This document shows positions 35,297-44,543 of a DNA stretch of 64,000 nucleotides, one piece after another. The first letter of the stretch is position 1, and each line of letters begins with the position of its first letter. The translations under genes and the position numbers were made by a program. The DNA comes from Bacillota bacterium (GTDB lineage: Bacteria; Bacillota; Clostridia; Oscillospirales; Oscillospiraceae), in NCBI GenBank assembly GCA_023386265.1, contig JAEWKA010000002.1, positions 1 through 64,000 of the forward strand, written 5' to 3'. The notes under the pieces were generated by a model. It did not search any database and was not told the origin of the DNA. It was given only the letters and a program-made list of their open reading frames with translations.

Positions 35297-36472
35297 ATGA
35301 AAATGACTAAACAGGAATTCAATAACTATTTGCTGAAGATTCGCGCACTGGCTGAAGGCCCCTTCGACGAGATGCAGAAGGAAATCGAAATAACGAACAC
35401 CTTTCCTCAGGCGTTCTACAAACTGTCTATTGAGAATGATCTTTACCGTTTCGCACTGCCGGAAAAATACGGCGGATTCGGGCTTTCCGAGAAGCAGATA
35501 CTAATGGTTCAGGAAGAGTTCAGCCGTGGCCCCGGTGGAATGCGTATGCACCTCCATCACGCGGCAGACCTTGACTGGCGTATTCTCGATGATTTCGGCT
35601 CCGAAGAGCTTAAGGCTCAGTACATGGACAAGTTCCAGGACAAGACCATCTACTCCAACTTCGCACTAACCGAAGCCGCCGGCGGAACAGGAGCAGATAT
35701 CCACACGACAGCCGTAAAAGACGGTGATTATTATGTAATAAACGGCGAGAAGACCCTCATCTCCCACACCGACTGCTCTGACTTTACTTATCTTATAGTC
35801 TCCACGGACCCCACCTCCGAAAAGGACAGCCGTCTTTCCGCTTTCTTCGTTGACGTTCATACCCCCGGCTATGAAATCGTTCCGATGCCCCACATGATGG
35901 GCTGCCGCGGTGCGGGTCACGCGGGACTTAAGTTCACCAACATGAGAGTACACAAGAATTTCCTTCTCGGCAAGGAAGGCATGGGCCTTGAGATTGCAAT
36001 GCATTCTCTGGCAGTTTCACGCGCTCACATAGCAGTTTCAAACCTCGGTATGGCACAGCGCATGCTCGAAATGACCATTCGCCGCGCAAAGGACCGTGTG
36101 ACCTTCGGCAAGCCCCTATCTAAGCGTCAGGCAATCCAGCAGACCATTGCCGATATGGGCACCGAAATCAACGCACTCCGCCTTATGATTTGGGACTTCG
36201 CAAAGGACTACGATGCAGGCAAGAAAATCGACATGAAGGCCTCAATGTGCAAGCTGCATTCCATAAACACTGTCCGTACCGTTTCCGACTCTATGCTTGA
36301 AATCTTCGGCGGCATCGGCTACTTCGAAGACTGCGAGTACGGCCCCGTCGAGCGCCTGTACCGCGACTGCCGCGCAATGTGGCTTGAAGAAGGCCCCCGC
36401 ACAGTTCAGCGCCTGACCGCTTACCGCGGACTGGAAGAGTGCGGCGGCGCAATCGAATATCTCGACGACTAA
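35297..36472 (+). CDS. Acyl-CoA dehydrogenase (third, divergent type)
   Basis: A 391-residue flavoprotein of the acyl-CoA dehydrogenase family with NFALTEAAGGTGADIHTTAV in the FAD domain. The catalytic region reads AMWLEEGPRTVQRL instead of the usual IYEGTSEIQ; a Glu is kept at the expected place but the surrounding loop differs, suggesting a different substrate. Related proteins include CaiA and caffeyl-CoA reductase-like enzymes, which work as reductases with an Etf. The start at 35297 has AAGGAG 8 bases upstream. It is followed by a hairpin and then the family III CoA-transferase, and is controlled presumably by the adjacent LysR. Confidence 0.88.
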   Translation: MKMTKQEFNNYLLKIRALAEGPFDEMQKEIEITNTFPQAFYKLSIENDLYRFALPEKYGGFGLSEKQILMVQEEFSRGPGGMRMHLHHAADLDWRILDDFGSEELKAQYMDKFQDKTIYSNFALTEAAGGTGADIHTTAVKDGDYYVINGEKTLISHTDCSDFTYLIVSTDPTSEKDSRLSAFFVDVHTPGYEIVPMPHMMGCRGAGHAGLKFTNMRVHKNFLLGKEGMGLEIAMHSLAVSRAHIAVSNLGMAQRMLEMTIRRAKDRVTFGKPLSKRQAIQQTIADMGTEINALRLMIWDFAKDYDAGKKIDMKASMCKLHSINTVRTVSDSMLEIFGGIGYFEDCEYGPVERLYRDCRAMWLEEGPRTVQRLTAYRGLEECGGAIEYLDD

Positions 36473-36493
36473 TAGCTTTTTAACTTTAAACTG

Positions 36494-36531
36494 CCCGCCG
36501 GGTCTGCGGTAATATAGCAAAACCCGGCGGG
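36494..36531 (+). terminator. Intercistronic hairpin
   Basis: CCCGCCGGGT (36494-36503) pairs perfectly with 36522-36531. The following sequence AAATCATTTT is a weak T-run, so it may reduce read-through or stabilise the upstream mRNA rather than end the operon. Confidence 0.5.
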
Positions 36532-36554
36532 AAATCATTTTAGAGAATGGATGA

Positions 36555-37781
36555 ATGACTATGAAACCCTTAGAAGGAATTAAGGTAGTTGACCTCACAA
36601 CGTTCCTTGCCGCACCCACAATGGCGCGTGTTTTGGGCGAGTGGGGCGCACAAGTCATCAAAGTCGAGTCCCCTTCCGGAGATCCAGGACGAACGCAGGG
36701 CGCTGTTTTCGGAATGCCCTATGAGGATGATGAAAACCTCGGCTTTGACATGTCCAACATGAACAAGCGCTTTGTAACCCTTAACCTTAAAAGCGAAAGC
36801 GGTCTTGAGGTGCTTTATAAGTTGCTTTCAGACGCTGACGTCTTTGTTACGAATATCCGCACAAAATCGCTTGTCAAGCTCGGTCTTGATTATGACTCTC
36901 TCAAAGAAAAATATCCTAAGCTTATTTTTGCTCATTGTCTAGGCTACGGCGAAAACGGACCCGAAAAAGACACCGCAGGTTTTGATGTAACCTGCTACAT
37001 GGCTCGCGGCGGTGTTTTCGGCACAACCGTCAACAAAGGCGATGCTCCGATGATTCCGACAAACGGCTTCGGTGATTTTCAGGTTTCTATGTGCATGGCT
37101 TCGGGCGTTTGCGCGGCTCTCTTTAACCGCGGCCGCACCGGCTTGGGCGATAAGATTAGCGTAAGCCTGCACCATGCGGCGATATTCATGCTTTCAACAG
37201 GCGTAGTTTCCGCTCAGTATGGCAACAAATATCCAAAAAGCCGCACCGAGGTTATCTGCCCGACAAATAATGTATTCCGCACTAAGGACGAAAAATGGGT
37301 CGCTCTGTGCGCACCGCAGTATGACAGGGATTACAACAAGATTATGTCCCTCATCGGACGTGACGACCTTGTCGGCAACGAAAACTACTGCAACTGTGAC
37401 CGTCTAAACGATTTTAAGCTCAACAGCGAAATTATCGCAATTCTTGATGAAGCTATCGCGAAATTCACAAGAGCCGAGATTTTGAAGATTTTCAAGGACA
37501 ATGATCTGCCCTGCGAAGCCTGCTACGAGCCTAGCGACATGTACGAAGACGAACAGGTTTGGGCAAACGGCATAATGACAAAGCTCGATTGTCCGTCAGG
37601 AAAAAGAAATATTGCAACAAATCCCGTGAAATTTCAATCTTATCCCGAACCGACTTATAAGGTAAGCTCCGCTCAGGGATCTCATACAGAGGAAATAATG
37701 CGTGAGCTCGGCTATGAAGAGGGCACCATTAAAAATTATTTGGATTCCGGCGCAGTAGTTGGCAAAAAAGCGCTGAAATAG
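36555..37781 (+). CDS. Family III CoA-transferase (CaiB/BaiF/FldA type)
   Basis: Transfers CoA between two carboxylic acids through an aspartyl-CoA intermediate. The protein is 408 residues. The N-terminal GIKVVDLTTFLAAPTMARVL and GAQVIKVESPSGDPGR are family signatures, and the nucleophilic Asp is in TAGFDVTCYMARGG, at the position of the family aspartate. In characterised systems such enzymes recycle CoA from the reduced product to the incoming substrate (cinnamoyl-CoA:phenyllactate in FldA, butyrobetainyl-CoA:carnitine in CaiB). Next to an acyl-CoA dehydrogenase and a transporter it likely does the same here. ATG codons at 36555 and 36561 are both possible starts. Confidence 0.9.
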   Translation: MTMKPLEGIKVVDLTTFLAAPTMARVLGEWGAQVIKVESPSGDPGRTQGAVFGMPYEDDENLGFDMSNMNKRFVTLNLKSESGLEVLYKLLSDADVFVTNIRTKSLVKLGLDYDSLKEKYPKLIFAHCLGYGENGPEKDTAGFDVTCYMARGGVFGTTVNKGDAPMIPTNGFGDFQVSMCMASGVCAALFNRGRTGLGDKISVSLHHAAIFMLSTGVVSAQYGNKYPKSRTEVICPTNNVFRTKDEKWVALCAPQYDRDYNKIMSLIGRDDLVGNENYCNCDRLNDFKLNSEIIAILDEAIAKFTRAEILKIFKDNDLPCEACYEPSDMYEDEQVWANGIMTKLDCPSGKRNIATNPVKFQSYPEPTYKVSSAQGSHTEEIMRELGYEEGTIKNYLDSGAVVGKKALK

Positions 37782-37812
37782 AGAAACAAAACAGAGAGGA
37801 AGGATTTTACTA

Positions 37813-39117
37813 ATGAGAGGTAAAAAGTATCTTTGGACTCTTGCCGCCGTCTACATGGCATATCTGACTCATGGTATTCAGGCGATTGTTATTTCGCAGA
37901 ACCTTGATCAGTTTGTTGTGCAGTGGAGCACAGATGCCGCGGGCGTTTACAAAATAATCGCTTACACAGGACTTGCAAAGTTCGTCAGTGTATGGATTTG
38001 CGGTGAATTGTCCGACAAAATCGGGCGCAAGCTCATGATAGCCATCGGCGCAGTCATGTACATCGGGTTCTTTGCTGGTTTGCTTACAACAACAAGCTTT
38101 GCAGTTGCGGGCGTATGCGCATTTATGGCAGGTCTTGCAACATCGTTCTTCGACGGCGCTTGCTATCCCGCAGCACAGGAGAGCTGGAACAAGGCTCCAA
38201 GCTCTGCAGTTATCCTCATCAAGGGCGTTATCTCCGTATCCGGACTTGTGTATCCGCTGCTCCTCGTTTCTTTGAAAGCTGCAGGAAATTGGCAGGTCGG
38301 CATCATCATCCCTATCGTTATGTCTGTTCTTATTTTTGCTCTGGCTATACTCGCTCCCTATTCCTACGACAAGGAGCTTAAGGAAAAGCGCGCTAAGACA
38401 AAAGAACTGAAGGCAGCAGGCAAGACGGCTGATAAGCTCACTAAGGAAGAGAAGCTCGACGCGGACGCTCAGCGAGCCACTGCACGTTTCGTTAAAAAGC
38501 CCCCCTTTGGTGTTACTATTGGCTGCGCTCTCTACGGTTTCATAGCAATGGCCACAATGTACTCCGCTCAGCAGCTGCTCAAGCGTTACGGACTTACAGT
38601 TATCGGTATGGACGAGCTTACAGCTGCCTCTCTCACAAGTCTTTACACCTTCGGCAGCATTGCCGCAGTTCTTACTTGGGCATTCATGATGGCAAAGCTC
38701 CGCTGGAGAACTCTCAAGGTTCTTCTCATCGACCTCGCCGGCTCAATACTTGCGTACATTCTGGTTTGCACGGTTAAATCCGCCGTCGTTGTCCAGATAG
38801 CTTCCGCAGCAATCGGCTTCTTTGCAGCCGGCGGCGCTCTGCAGTGCGGTGTTTCCCTCATTCAGGAATTCCACCCCGGAAACAAGGGCAGAAACCTCGG
38901 CATCTACTACACCTTCATGGGACTTGCATCCTATGCAATGCCCCAGATCCAGTCCTGGTTCACCGCTGACGTCGGCGAAGGACAGGCTATCGTCAACAGT
39001 ATGCTCCTAAACCTCGGACTTGCTGTTGTTGGAGCTTGCTTCATGGTATATCTCGCACTCAACTACAAGAAGTGGTTCGGTGTAAGCGTCTTCAGCAAAA
39101 AAGGCGAGGACGAATAA
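37813..39117 (+). CDS. MFS transporter of the carboxylic-acid module
   Basis: A 434-residue major facilitator protein with about 12 membrane helices. ELSDKIGRKLMIAIGAV is the loop 2-3 signature (D-x-x-G-R-R/K). A charged central loop (KELKEKRAKTKELKAAGKTA) separates the two halves. It lies 31 bases after the CoA-transferase in the same operon, so it probably imports the acid that is activated, or exchanges it for the reduced product. The family members closest in context transport organic acids; direction and substrate are not shown by sequence. A long hairpin follows. Confidence 0.9.
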   Translation: MRGKKYLWTLAAVYMAYLTHGIQAIVISQNLDQFVVQWSTDAAGVYKIIAYTGLAKFVSVWICGELSDKIGRKLMIAIGAVMYIGFFAGLLTTTSFAVAGVCAFMAGLATSFFDGACYPAAQESWNKAPSSAVILIKGVISVSGLVYPLLLVSLKAAGNWQVGIIIPIVMSVLIFALAILAPYSYDKELKEKRAKTKELKAAGKTADKLTKEEKLDADAQRATARFVKKPPFGVTIGCALYGFIAMATMYSAQQLLKRYGLTVIGMDELTAASLTSLYTFGSIAAVLTWAFMMAKLRWRTLKVLLIDLAGSILAYILVCTVKSAVVVQIASAAIGFFAAGGALQCGVSLIQEFHPGNKGRNLGIYYTFMGLASYAMPQIQSWFTADVGEGQAIVNSMLLNLGLAVVGACFMVYLALNYKKWFGVSVFSKKGEDE

Positions 39118-39130
39118 GAAAAAACCGCTT

Positions 39131-39179
39131 AACAGGCGGGTGTGCCGACAGTTATCTCCACGTCGCACGCCTGCCTGTT
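39131..39179 (+). terminator. Long hairpin after the MFS gene
   Basis: AACAGGC (39131-39137) pairs with GCCTGTT (39173-39179) and the stem continues inward for about eight more pairs including G-U pairs. The tail TTAATGTTTG is only moderately T-rich. Confidence 0.5.
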
Positions 39180-39223
39180 TAATGTTTGCCCGTCATAGAC
39201 CCTGACAGATCAAGAAAGATGGG

Positions 39224-39907
39224 GTGCTCCCTATTATCACGAATATCAAAAGATTGATAACCGAGACCCATATTATCAGACGGCTTTCAATTTATCTTGT
39301 AGGTCTTTTCATCCTCTCCGTCGGTCTTGCTTTTTTCCTTCAGGCGGGTCTCGGGCTCCCAGTGAACTCGTCTGTGGCCTATGTTCTTAGCCGCATTATA
39401 TCCGTCAGATACAGCGTTTGCGTTGTATTGGTGAATGTCGTGCTCGTATTCATTCAATTAGCCGTTTTGCGAAAGGAGTTCCGTCTTATTCAGCTTTTGC
39501 AGATACCGCTTTCAGTTTTGTTCGGCTTTTTCGTGGATTTTACCTGCAGGCTAACGGAGAAGATTCAACCGTCAGGCTATATGGCAAATCTTGTGGTGAT
39601 GTTTCTGGGAATAACATTCTTAGGTCTCGGACTATCCCTGTATGTACAGATGAATCTCATACCCCTCCCGTTGGAAGGCCTTGCGCTAGCGGTCACGGGA
39701 AAACTCGGGCGCTTCCATCTCTATGCTGTTAAACGAGCTCTGGATATAGGTCTTTTACTGATTTCGGTGAGCCTCTCCCTCATTTTCCTTCATAATCTAG
39801 AGGCCGTTAGAGAGGGTACGGCGGTCGCTGCCCTGTTCGCAGGCAGACTTATGGGATTTTTTCAGCAGCAAATAAACCTTTCCTTACGGATAGGCCTTAC
39901 GTCTTAA
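39224..39907 (+). CDS. YczE/YitT-type integral membrane protein (second copy)
   Basis: A 227-residue hydrophobic protein with about five to six membrane segments (LSIYLVGLFILSVGLAFFLQ at residues 21-40). The arrangement 'G..LPVNS..Y.LS' and later LPLEGLALAVTGKLGRFHLY matches the same family as the protein at 643-1296. It starts at GTG; the ribosome binding site is weak (AAGATGGGG immediately upstream). It is followed after 27 bases by the broken aroE gene on the same strand. Function unknown. Confidence 0.72.
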   Translation: MLPIITNIKRLITETHIIRRLSIYLVGLFILSVGLAFFLQAGLGLPVNSSVAYVLSRIISVRYSVCVVLVNVVLVFIQLAVLRKEFRLIQLLQIPLSVLFGFFVDFTCRLTEKIQPSGYMANLVVMFLGITFLGLGLSLYVQMNLIPLPLEGLALAVTGKLGRFHLYAVKRALDIGLLLISVSLSLIFLHNLEAVREGTAVAALFAGRLMGFFQQQINLSLRIGLTS

Positions 39908-39934
39908 TTAGCGAAAGCACATAAGGAGACAATC

Positions 39935-40368
39935 ATGGATAAACGAATTTCCGTAAGAACATAGACTCTCTTCGGGACGAGTTCTTCATAAGAGCAGAAA
40001 AAACCGCTGAAAACATTTGCAGGGAGCTGCATGACTGCTCTGTCCGTGTGCATGACCTAGCCGACGAAAAGGCGCTGCTCGAATCCGTCATGAACAGTGA
40101 CATATTTGCGAACACCACAAGAGCTGGCATGGCTCCGGACGTGGACAAAATGCCTTTCAGTTCAACTGAGGTACGTAGAAAAGGTCTCGTTGTAACCGAC
40201 ACTATTTATAAACCGAAGGAAACAAAGCTGCTGCGTGAAGCTAAGGCGGCTGGCTGTATTACTTTTGGAGGAAACGGAATGCTGGTATATCAGGGGGCCG
40301 CAGCGTTCAAACTGTTCACAGGCGCTGATATGCCAGTTAATGAGATTCGTTCACTTTTCTTCAGCTGA
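39935..40368 (+). pseudogene. aroE: Shikimate dehydrogenase paralogue with a large internal deletion
   Basis: AAGGAG precedes ATG and MDKRISVRT, which fits the start of YdiB/AroE-type shikimate/quinate dehydrogenases (MxxRISGKT). The frame then ends, and in another frame the C-terminal third follows immediately: DEFFIRAEKTAENICREL (the 'R.D.FF..A...A' segment of the NAD(P) domain) and TDTIYKPKETKLLREAKAAG, GGNGMLVYQGAAAFKLFTG. About 130-150 codons, including the substrate-binding Lys and Asp and the NAD(P) motif, are missing. The gene therefore cannot make an active enzyme. A functional AroE domain is provided by the fusion at 48846-50105. Confidence 0.8.
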
Positions 40369-40424
40369 TTTTCGCTATAAGCGTTAAATATACACAAAAA
40401 AGAGAATACTGCAAACAAGCATTT

Positions 40425-40457
40425 GCCCGTCCGGGTTTATCCGGACGGGCTTTTTTT
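40425..40457 (+). terminator. Strong intrinsic terminator
   Basis: GCCCGTCCGG pairs perfectly with CCGGACGGGC around a 6-nt loop, followed by seven T. It overlaps the space between the aroE remnant and the convergent ABC permease gene. Confidence 0.95.
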
Positions 40458-40459
40458 CG

Positions 40460-41428
40460 CTATGCCTTATCCTGTATGCGTCTCAGATTCAGAGCATCAA
40501 TTAGTACCGCAATGAAAATAATGAAGCCCTGTGCGAACTGTGACCAAAAAGGCGAAATGTTTAGAAGATTCAGGCCGTTATTCAAAACGCCGATAATAAG
40601 AACGCCTATTAATGTACCAAACATATTGCCTTTGCCCCCGCTCAATGAACCGCCGCCGATTACAATTGCGGATATTGCACTGAATTCCAGCCCCACCGCC
40701 GCTGTAGGCAAGGCGGCTGCAAGACGACCTGTAAGAACGAGCGCGGCAACGGCGGTGAGCCCTCCGGCAATTAGATATGTTATCAGTTCTATACGCTTTA
40801 CGTTAATACCCGCGAGATAAGCTGCCTCGCGGTTTCCTCCTACGGCATACACCTGATGTCCGAATACTGTTTTTGATAAAACAAAATGCGCTAAAATAAA
40901 TAGGAAAATTAGCAGAATTACCGGAAAAGGAATGCCCCATAGCTTTCCTTCGCCTATAAAATTAAAACTGTCTGGCATCCCGGAAATCGTAGTACCCATT
41001 GAATATACGTTGCCCAGACCCCTCAGCATCGACTGCATTGCCAATGTTACTATAAACGGAGACATCCTGAGTCTGGTCACGCTGAGACCGTTAACAAATC
41101 CAAGCACAATGCCCGTAATAATTCCCAGCACAATCGCTATAGGAACGGGAAAGCCATTATCAACACAAAAGCCGGCCATAAACAGACCCAGTATGGCGCT
41201 CATTGAACCCGATGATAAATCGATACCGCCTGTAAGGATAACAAACATTCCGCCGATAGCTACAATTCCGACGTTTGATACCTGCAGAAGTATATTGATA
41301 AAATTACTTGCAGATAGAAATTTGCTGGAGGTAATACTGAAAAATATGCATAATACTACTAATCCCATCAGGATTGACAGATTGCCTCTCATCTCAAATT
41401 TTATTTTATTCTTTTTTGCGGCGTCCAT
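40460..41428 (-). CDS. Sugar ABC transporter permease (RbsC type)
   Basis: A 322-residue inner-membrane permease with about nine to ten helices; LSIMGLVVLCIFFSI-like hydrophobic segments alternate with short loops. AYLAGINVKRIELITYLIAG and IVIGGGSLSGGKGNMFGTL are conserved in ribose/galactose/xylose permeases (the latter contains the EAA-like contact loop). It is the last gene of the three-gene importer, 2 bases after the ATPase. The sugar cannot be predicted. Confidence 0.93.
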   Translation of the reverse strand: MDAAKKNKIKFEMRGNLSILMGLVVLCIFFSITSSKFLSASNFINILLQVSNVGIVAIGGMFVILTGGIDLSSGSMSAILGLFMAGFCVDNGFPVPIAIVLGIITGIVLGFVNGLSVTRLRMSPFIVTLAMQSMLRGLGNVYSMGTTISGMPDSFNFIGEGKLWGIPFPVILLIFLFILAHFVLSKTVFGHQVYAVGGNREAAYLAGINVKRIELITYLIAGGLTAVAALVLTGRLAAALPTAAVGLEFSAISAIVIGGGSLSGGKGNMFGTLIGVLIIGVLNNGLNLLNISPFWSQFAQGFIIFIAVLIDALNLRRIQDKA

Positions 41429-41430
41429 TT

Positions 41431-42921
41431 CTATTTGCCCCCTGTAGCATAATCCATAATAATTTTGGAATCAGCGTCCTTTGTATTCACTTCCGCAACT
41501 ATTGTGCCTTCCTTCATTACTAGAACCCGATCCGTCAGCCCCAGAATTTCCAAAATATCCGAAGACACAATTATTATGGCAGTACCTTTTTCGGCAAAAT
41601 CCATGATTTTATTATATATTTCAACCTTTGACCCGATATCAATGCCTCGGGTAGGTTCATCCAGCAACAGGATTCTTGGATTTGTTTCAGCAATCCTTGC
41701 AAAAACTATCTTCTGCTGGTTTCCGCCGCTCAGTTTTATTACCTTTTGGTTTCTCGAAGAGGTTCTGATATCAAAATACTTTACCGCATAATCGGTGATT
41801 ATATTAATTGTATTCACGCTTATAAAAGCAAATCTGGAAATTTTTCTAAGCACTGACATAACAACGTTTTCCTTGACCGTACTTTCTAGTACCAACCCCT
41901 CCGCCTTGCGGTTTTCGGGCACTAAGGCTATACCGTGTTTCAGCGCGCTTTGTGGTGAGTCAATTCTGCATTGTTTGCCATCAATTTGAATATTACCTTT
42001 TTTCAAACGGTAAACGCCATAAATTGTTTTTACAAGTTCAGACCTGCCAGATCCCATCAAGCCCGAGATTCCGACAATCTCTCCTGCCCTTATTGAAAAG
42101 CTTATATCGTGTATTAGCTTGTTCTCCAAATTTGTAGTGGTAAGTACTTTTTCACCTATTAGGACCTCGCGCTTCGGGTAAAATTGGTCTATTTTTCTGT
42201 TGACCATCGCAAAAACCAGCGAATCCATATCCCATGCTTCTGTCGGACGGGTTTCAATTATTTCGCCATCCCGAAGGACGGTTATGTGGTCCGTAACACC
42301 GAATAGCTCATTTAGACGATGAGAAATAAATATGATCCCATAACCCTTTTGCTTCAGGTTTTTCATTGTTAGGAAAAGGCGTTCGGCATCTTCTCTGCCG
42401 AGAGAAGATGTTGGCTCGTCCATAATCAGTATCTTTGCGTCTCTGACCAGAGCTTTTCCGATTTCAACAAGCTGCTGAATGCTTATGCCAAGACCGCCGA
42501 CTTTAGTTTTGGGGCTAATATCAAGTCCCAAAATGTTGAGAATTTCCCTGCTGTTTTCGTAAAGCGTCTTAAAATCTATCCTACCCGCCTGCTTTTTCGG
42601 TAAAGCTCCAAGATATAGGTTCTCTGCAACGCTAAGCTCCGGTACAAGACTAAGCTCCTGATAAATGATACTGATACCCATTTCGATGGCAGCATGCGAG
42701 TTCTGGATTTCTGCCTGTTTGCCGTAGAGCTCAATGGTTCCTTCATCCGGCTGATGAACACCGCCCAAAATTTTAATAAGCGTTGACTTTCCGGCTCCGT
42801 TTTCACCCGCCAATCCGAGAATTTCATTTGTGTTCAGCGTCAGATTGACATTTTTCAGGGCTTTTACACCCGGAAATCTTTTTGAAACGCTCTTCAGTTC
42901 CAATATTGGTGTGGAATTCAT
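41431..42921 (-). CDS. Sugar ABC transporter ATPase with two nucleotide domains (RbsA/MglA type)
   Basis: A tandem ATPase of about 496 residues energising the importer. The first domain has Walker A GENGAGKST, signature LGISIQQLVEIG and Walker B KILIMDEPTSSLG. The second has a degenerate Walker A GLMGSGRSE, signature KLSGGNQQKIVFAR and Walker B RILLLDEPTRGID. This asymmetry is normal in the family. The ATG at 42921 is preferred over one four codons earlier, although spacing to GGGAG is long for the former. It lies 35 bases after the binding-protein gene. Confidence 0.93.
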   Translation of the reverse strand: MNSTPILELKSVSKRFPGVKALKNVNLTLNTNEILGLAGENGAGKSTLIKILGGVHQPDEGTIELYGKQAEIQNSHAAIEMGISIIYQELSLVPELSVAENLYLGALPKKQAGRIDFKTLYENSREILNILGLDISPKTKVGGLGISIQQLVEIGKALVRDAKILIMDEPTSSLGREDAERLFLTMKNLKQKGYGIIFISHRLNELFGVTDHITVLRDGEIIETRPTEAWDMDSLVFAMVNRKIDQFYPKREVLIGEKVLTTTNLENKLIHDISFSIRAGEIVGISGLMGSGRSELVKTIYGVYRLKKGNIQIDGKQCRIDSPQSALKHGIALVPENRKAEGLVLESTVKENVVMSVLRKISRFAFISVNTINIITDYAVKYFDIRTSSRNQKVIKLSGGNQQKIVFARIAETNPRILLLDEPTRGIDIGSKVEIYNKIMDFAEKGTAIIIVSSDILEILGLTDRVLVMKEGTIVAEVNTKDADSKIIMDYATGGK

Positions 42922-42956
42922 AGCAGGTCCCATCTCCCGTCTACATCTATATATAG

Positions 42957-43991
42957 TTAGCTTCCGGTACGTGACCTCAGCTGATCAGCCCATAGACCAA
43001 ATTGCTGTACTTCCGAAGAATCTATATTAGCTTTCGTAATCATCATTTGGAGTGACTCTGTGTTTGCCTCCGGTGCTGTTCCGTTTTTAACATAGTCATA
43101 AACCATTTGAATTGTATTGGCAGACATTGAAATCGGGTTTTGAGAGATGGTTGCATCAAGTCTGCCTTCGCGTATTGCCTGAACACCTTCAGGGTTACCG
43201 TCTATACCAACTACATAAATATGCTTCGGGTCTCCCTGAGAATAGAAACGGTTTGCCTGTTCAATTGCTTTTATTGCTCCAAGAGCCGTGTTGTCGTTAG
43301 CCGCAAAAACAGCGTCAACCGTTTCGTTTGCCTGCAGAGCGTTCATCATTGCATTCATTGATTTTTCCTGATCAAACGCACAGTCCTGTCTGAATACCAC
43401 CTTAATGTCCGGATAGTTTGCTATTTCATCCATAAAGCCTTTATCTCTATCGTAACCCGAGGCCTGGCTGATTGTTCCTGCCAAATTAACTACAGTTCCC
43501 CTATATTCGCCATTTTTTTCTTTTAATCTTTCAGCAATATAATCTGCTGCGGTTTTGCCTGCTTTTATGTTATTCGTAGCATTTCTATTTACAATTTCCC
43601 CGCCGTCGGCATTCGTATCAATAATGAATACCGGGATTCCTTTTAAATTTGCAAGCTCAATCGAAGGAATAATACCCTTGCTGTCAATCGGGTTTATAAC
43701 TATCGCACTGACACCCTGAGTAATATAATTCTGCATATTGTCAGCTTGCACACTGGCATCGCCGTTAGCATTTGAAACATTTACGGTAATTCCCAGTTCC
43801 TTGCCTTTATCTGTAACGGCCTGATTAACTGCAGTCATAAATCCGGCGTGGAATGAGCTAAGGCAAACACCAACAGTAATGTTGCTGCTGTCGGTTGAAC
43901 TTGGACCCCCCGATTTACTGCATCCCGTTACCAAAAGCATAAAAGTAAGAAAAGCCACCAGTAGTTTTGAACGCCTGCGAAATCCTCTCAT
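42957..43991 (-). CDS. Sugar-binding lipoprotein (RbsB family)
   Basis: A 344-residue substrate-binding protein for the ABC importer. The N-terminal signal ends in the lipobox LLVTGC, giving a membrane-anchored lipoprotein. The periplasmic-binding fold of the ribose/LacI type follows, with NGDASVQADNMQNYITQGV, IVINPIDSKGI, FIIDTNADGG and VVGIDGNPEGVQAIREG as conserved landmarks. It is the first gene of the operon. The ligand (ribose, galactofuranose, autoinducer or another sugar) is unknown. Confidence 0.94.
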   Translation of the reverse strand: MRGFRRRSKLLVAFLTFMLLVTGCSKSGGPSSTDSSNITVGVCLSSFHAGFMTAVNQAVTDKGKELGITVNVSNANGDASVQADNMQNYITQGVSAIVINPIDSKGIIPSIELANLKGIPVFIIDTNADGGEIVNRNATNNIKAGKTAADYIAERLKEKNGEYRGTVVNLAGTISQASGYDRDKGFMDEIANYPDIKVVFRQDCAFDQEKSMNAMMNALQANETVDAVFAANDNTALGAIKAIEQANRFYSQGDPKHIYVVGIDGNPEGVQAIREGRLDATISQNPISMSANTIQMVYDYVKNGTAPEANTESLQMMITKANIDSSEVQQFGLWADQLRSRTGS

Positions 43992-44543
43992 TTTTTCACT
44001 CCTCGTAAAAATTATTACCCCAAACCATATTTATATATAATACTAATCTATACAACTTTAACAAATGAATCAAGCATTAATATATAGAAAACTTCTATTA
44101 ATATCCGCTATATGTCTTATAAAAAACTATACAACAAGGAAGATTAGTTGAAGTGCACAATATGTTGCCTAATATTAAAACAAACTAGCTTAACTTATAC
44201 TTATATACGTATGCTTTGGTTTCTTTTGCATCAAAATCTCCACGACCTTGCACAAAGCAACGGCGGTCGAGGTCATAGACAGCCGTACCTTTTCGGAGGC
44301 TTGCGGTTTCTAGATGACAGAGGATATGAATATTGCACCTAAATTACTTATAGGTACGCCCTATGATTTTCAATAAAATTCTTTTATAACTCAAATTGGT
44401 AGTCTTGCTATTACAGCTATATAATTTGAATCAATAATACTCTAACACATTAAGCTTGGGCTATGCAAATGAAGTATAATTACAGCAATGTTTAAAGGGG
44501 CAATGAAACACAAAGAAGAATATAGAAAGAAGGAAAACCTATC
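43992..44543. other. Intergenic region between the sugar importer and etfBA
   Basis: About 550 AT-rich bases with promoters for both sides. Several TATAAT-like hexamers lie upstream of etfB but no well-spaced pair stands out. Around 44230-44390 a short frame contains NIAPKLLIGTPYDFQ, possibly a scrap of an old gene; I cannot identify it. Confidence 0.4.

Noticed and set aside
44148..44342. 64-codon plus-strand frame in the etfB upstream region
   Set aside because: No start signal or recognisable domain; a different frame there looks more like an old gene scrap.
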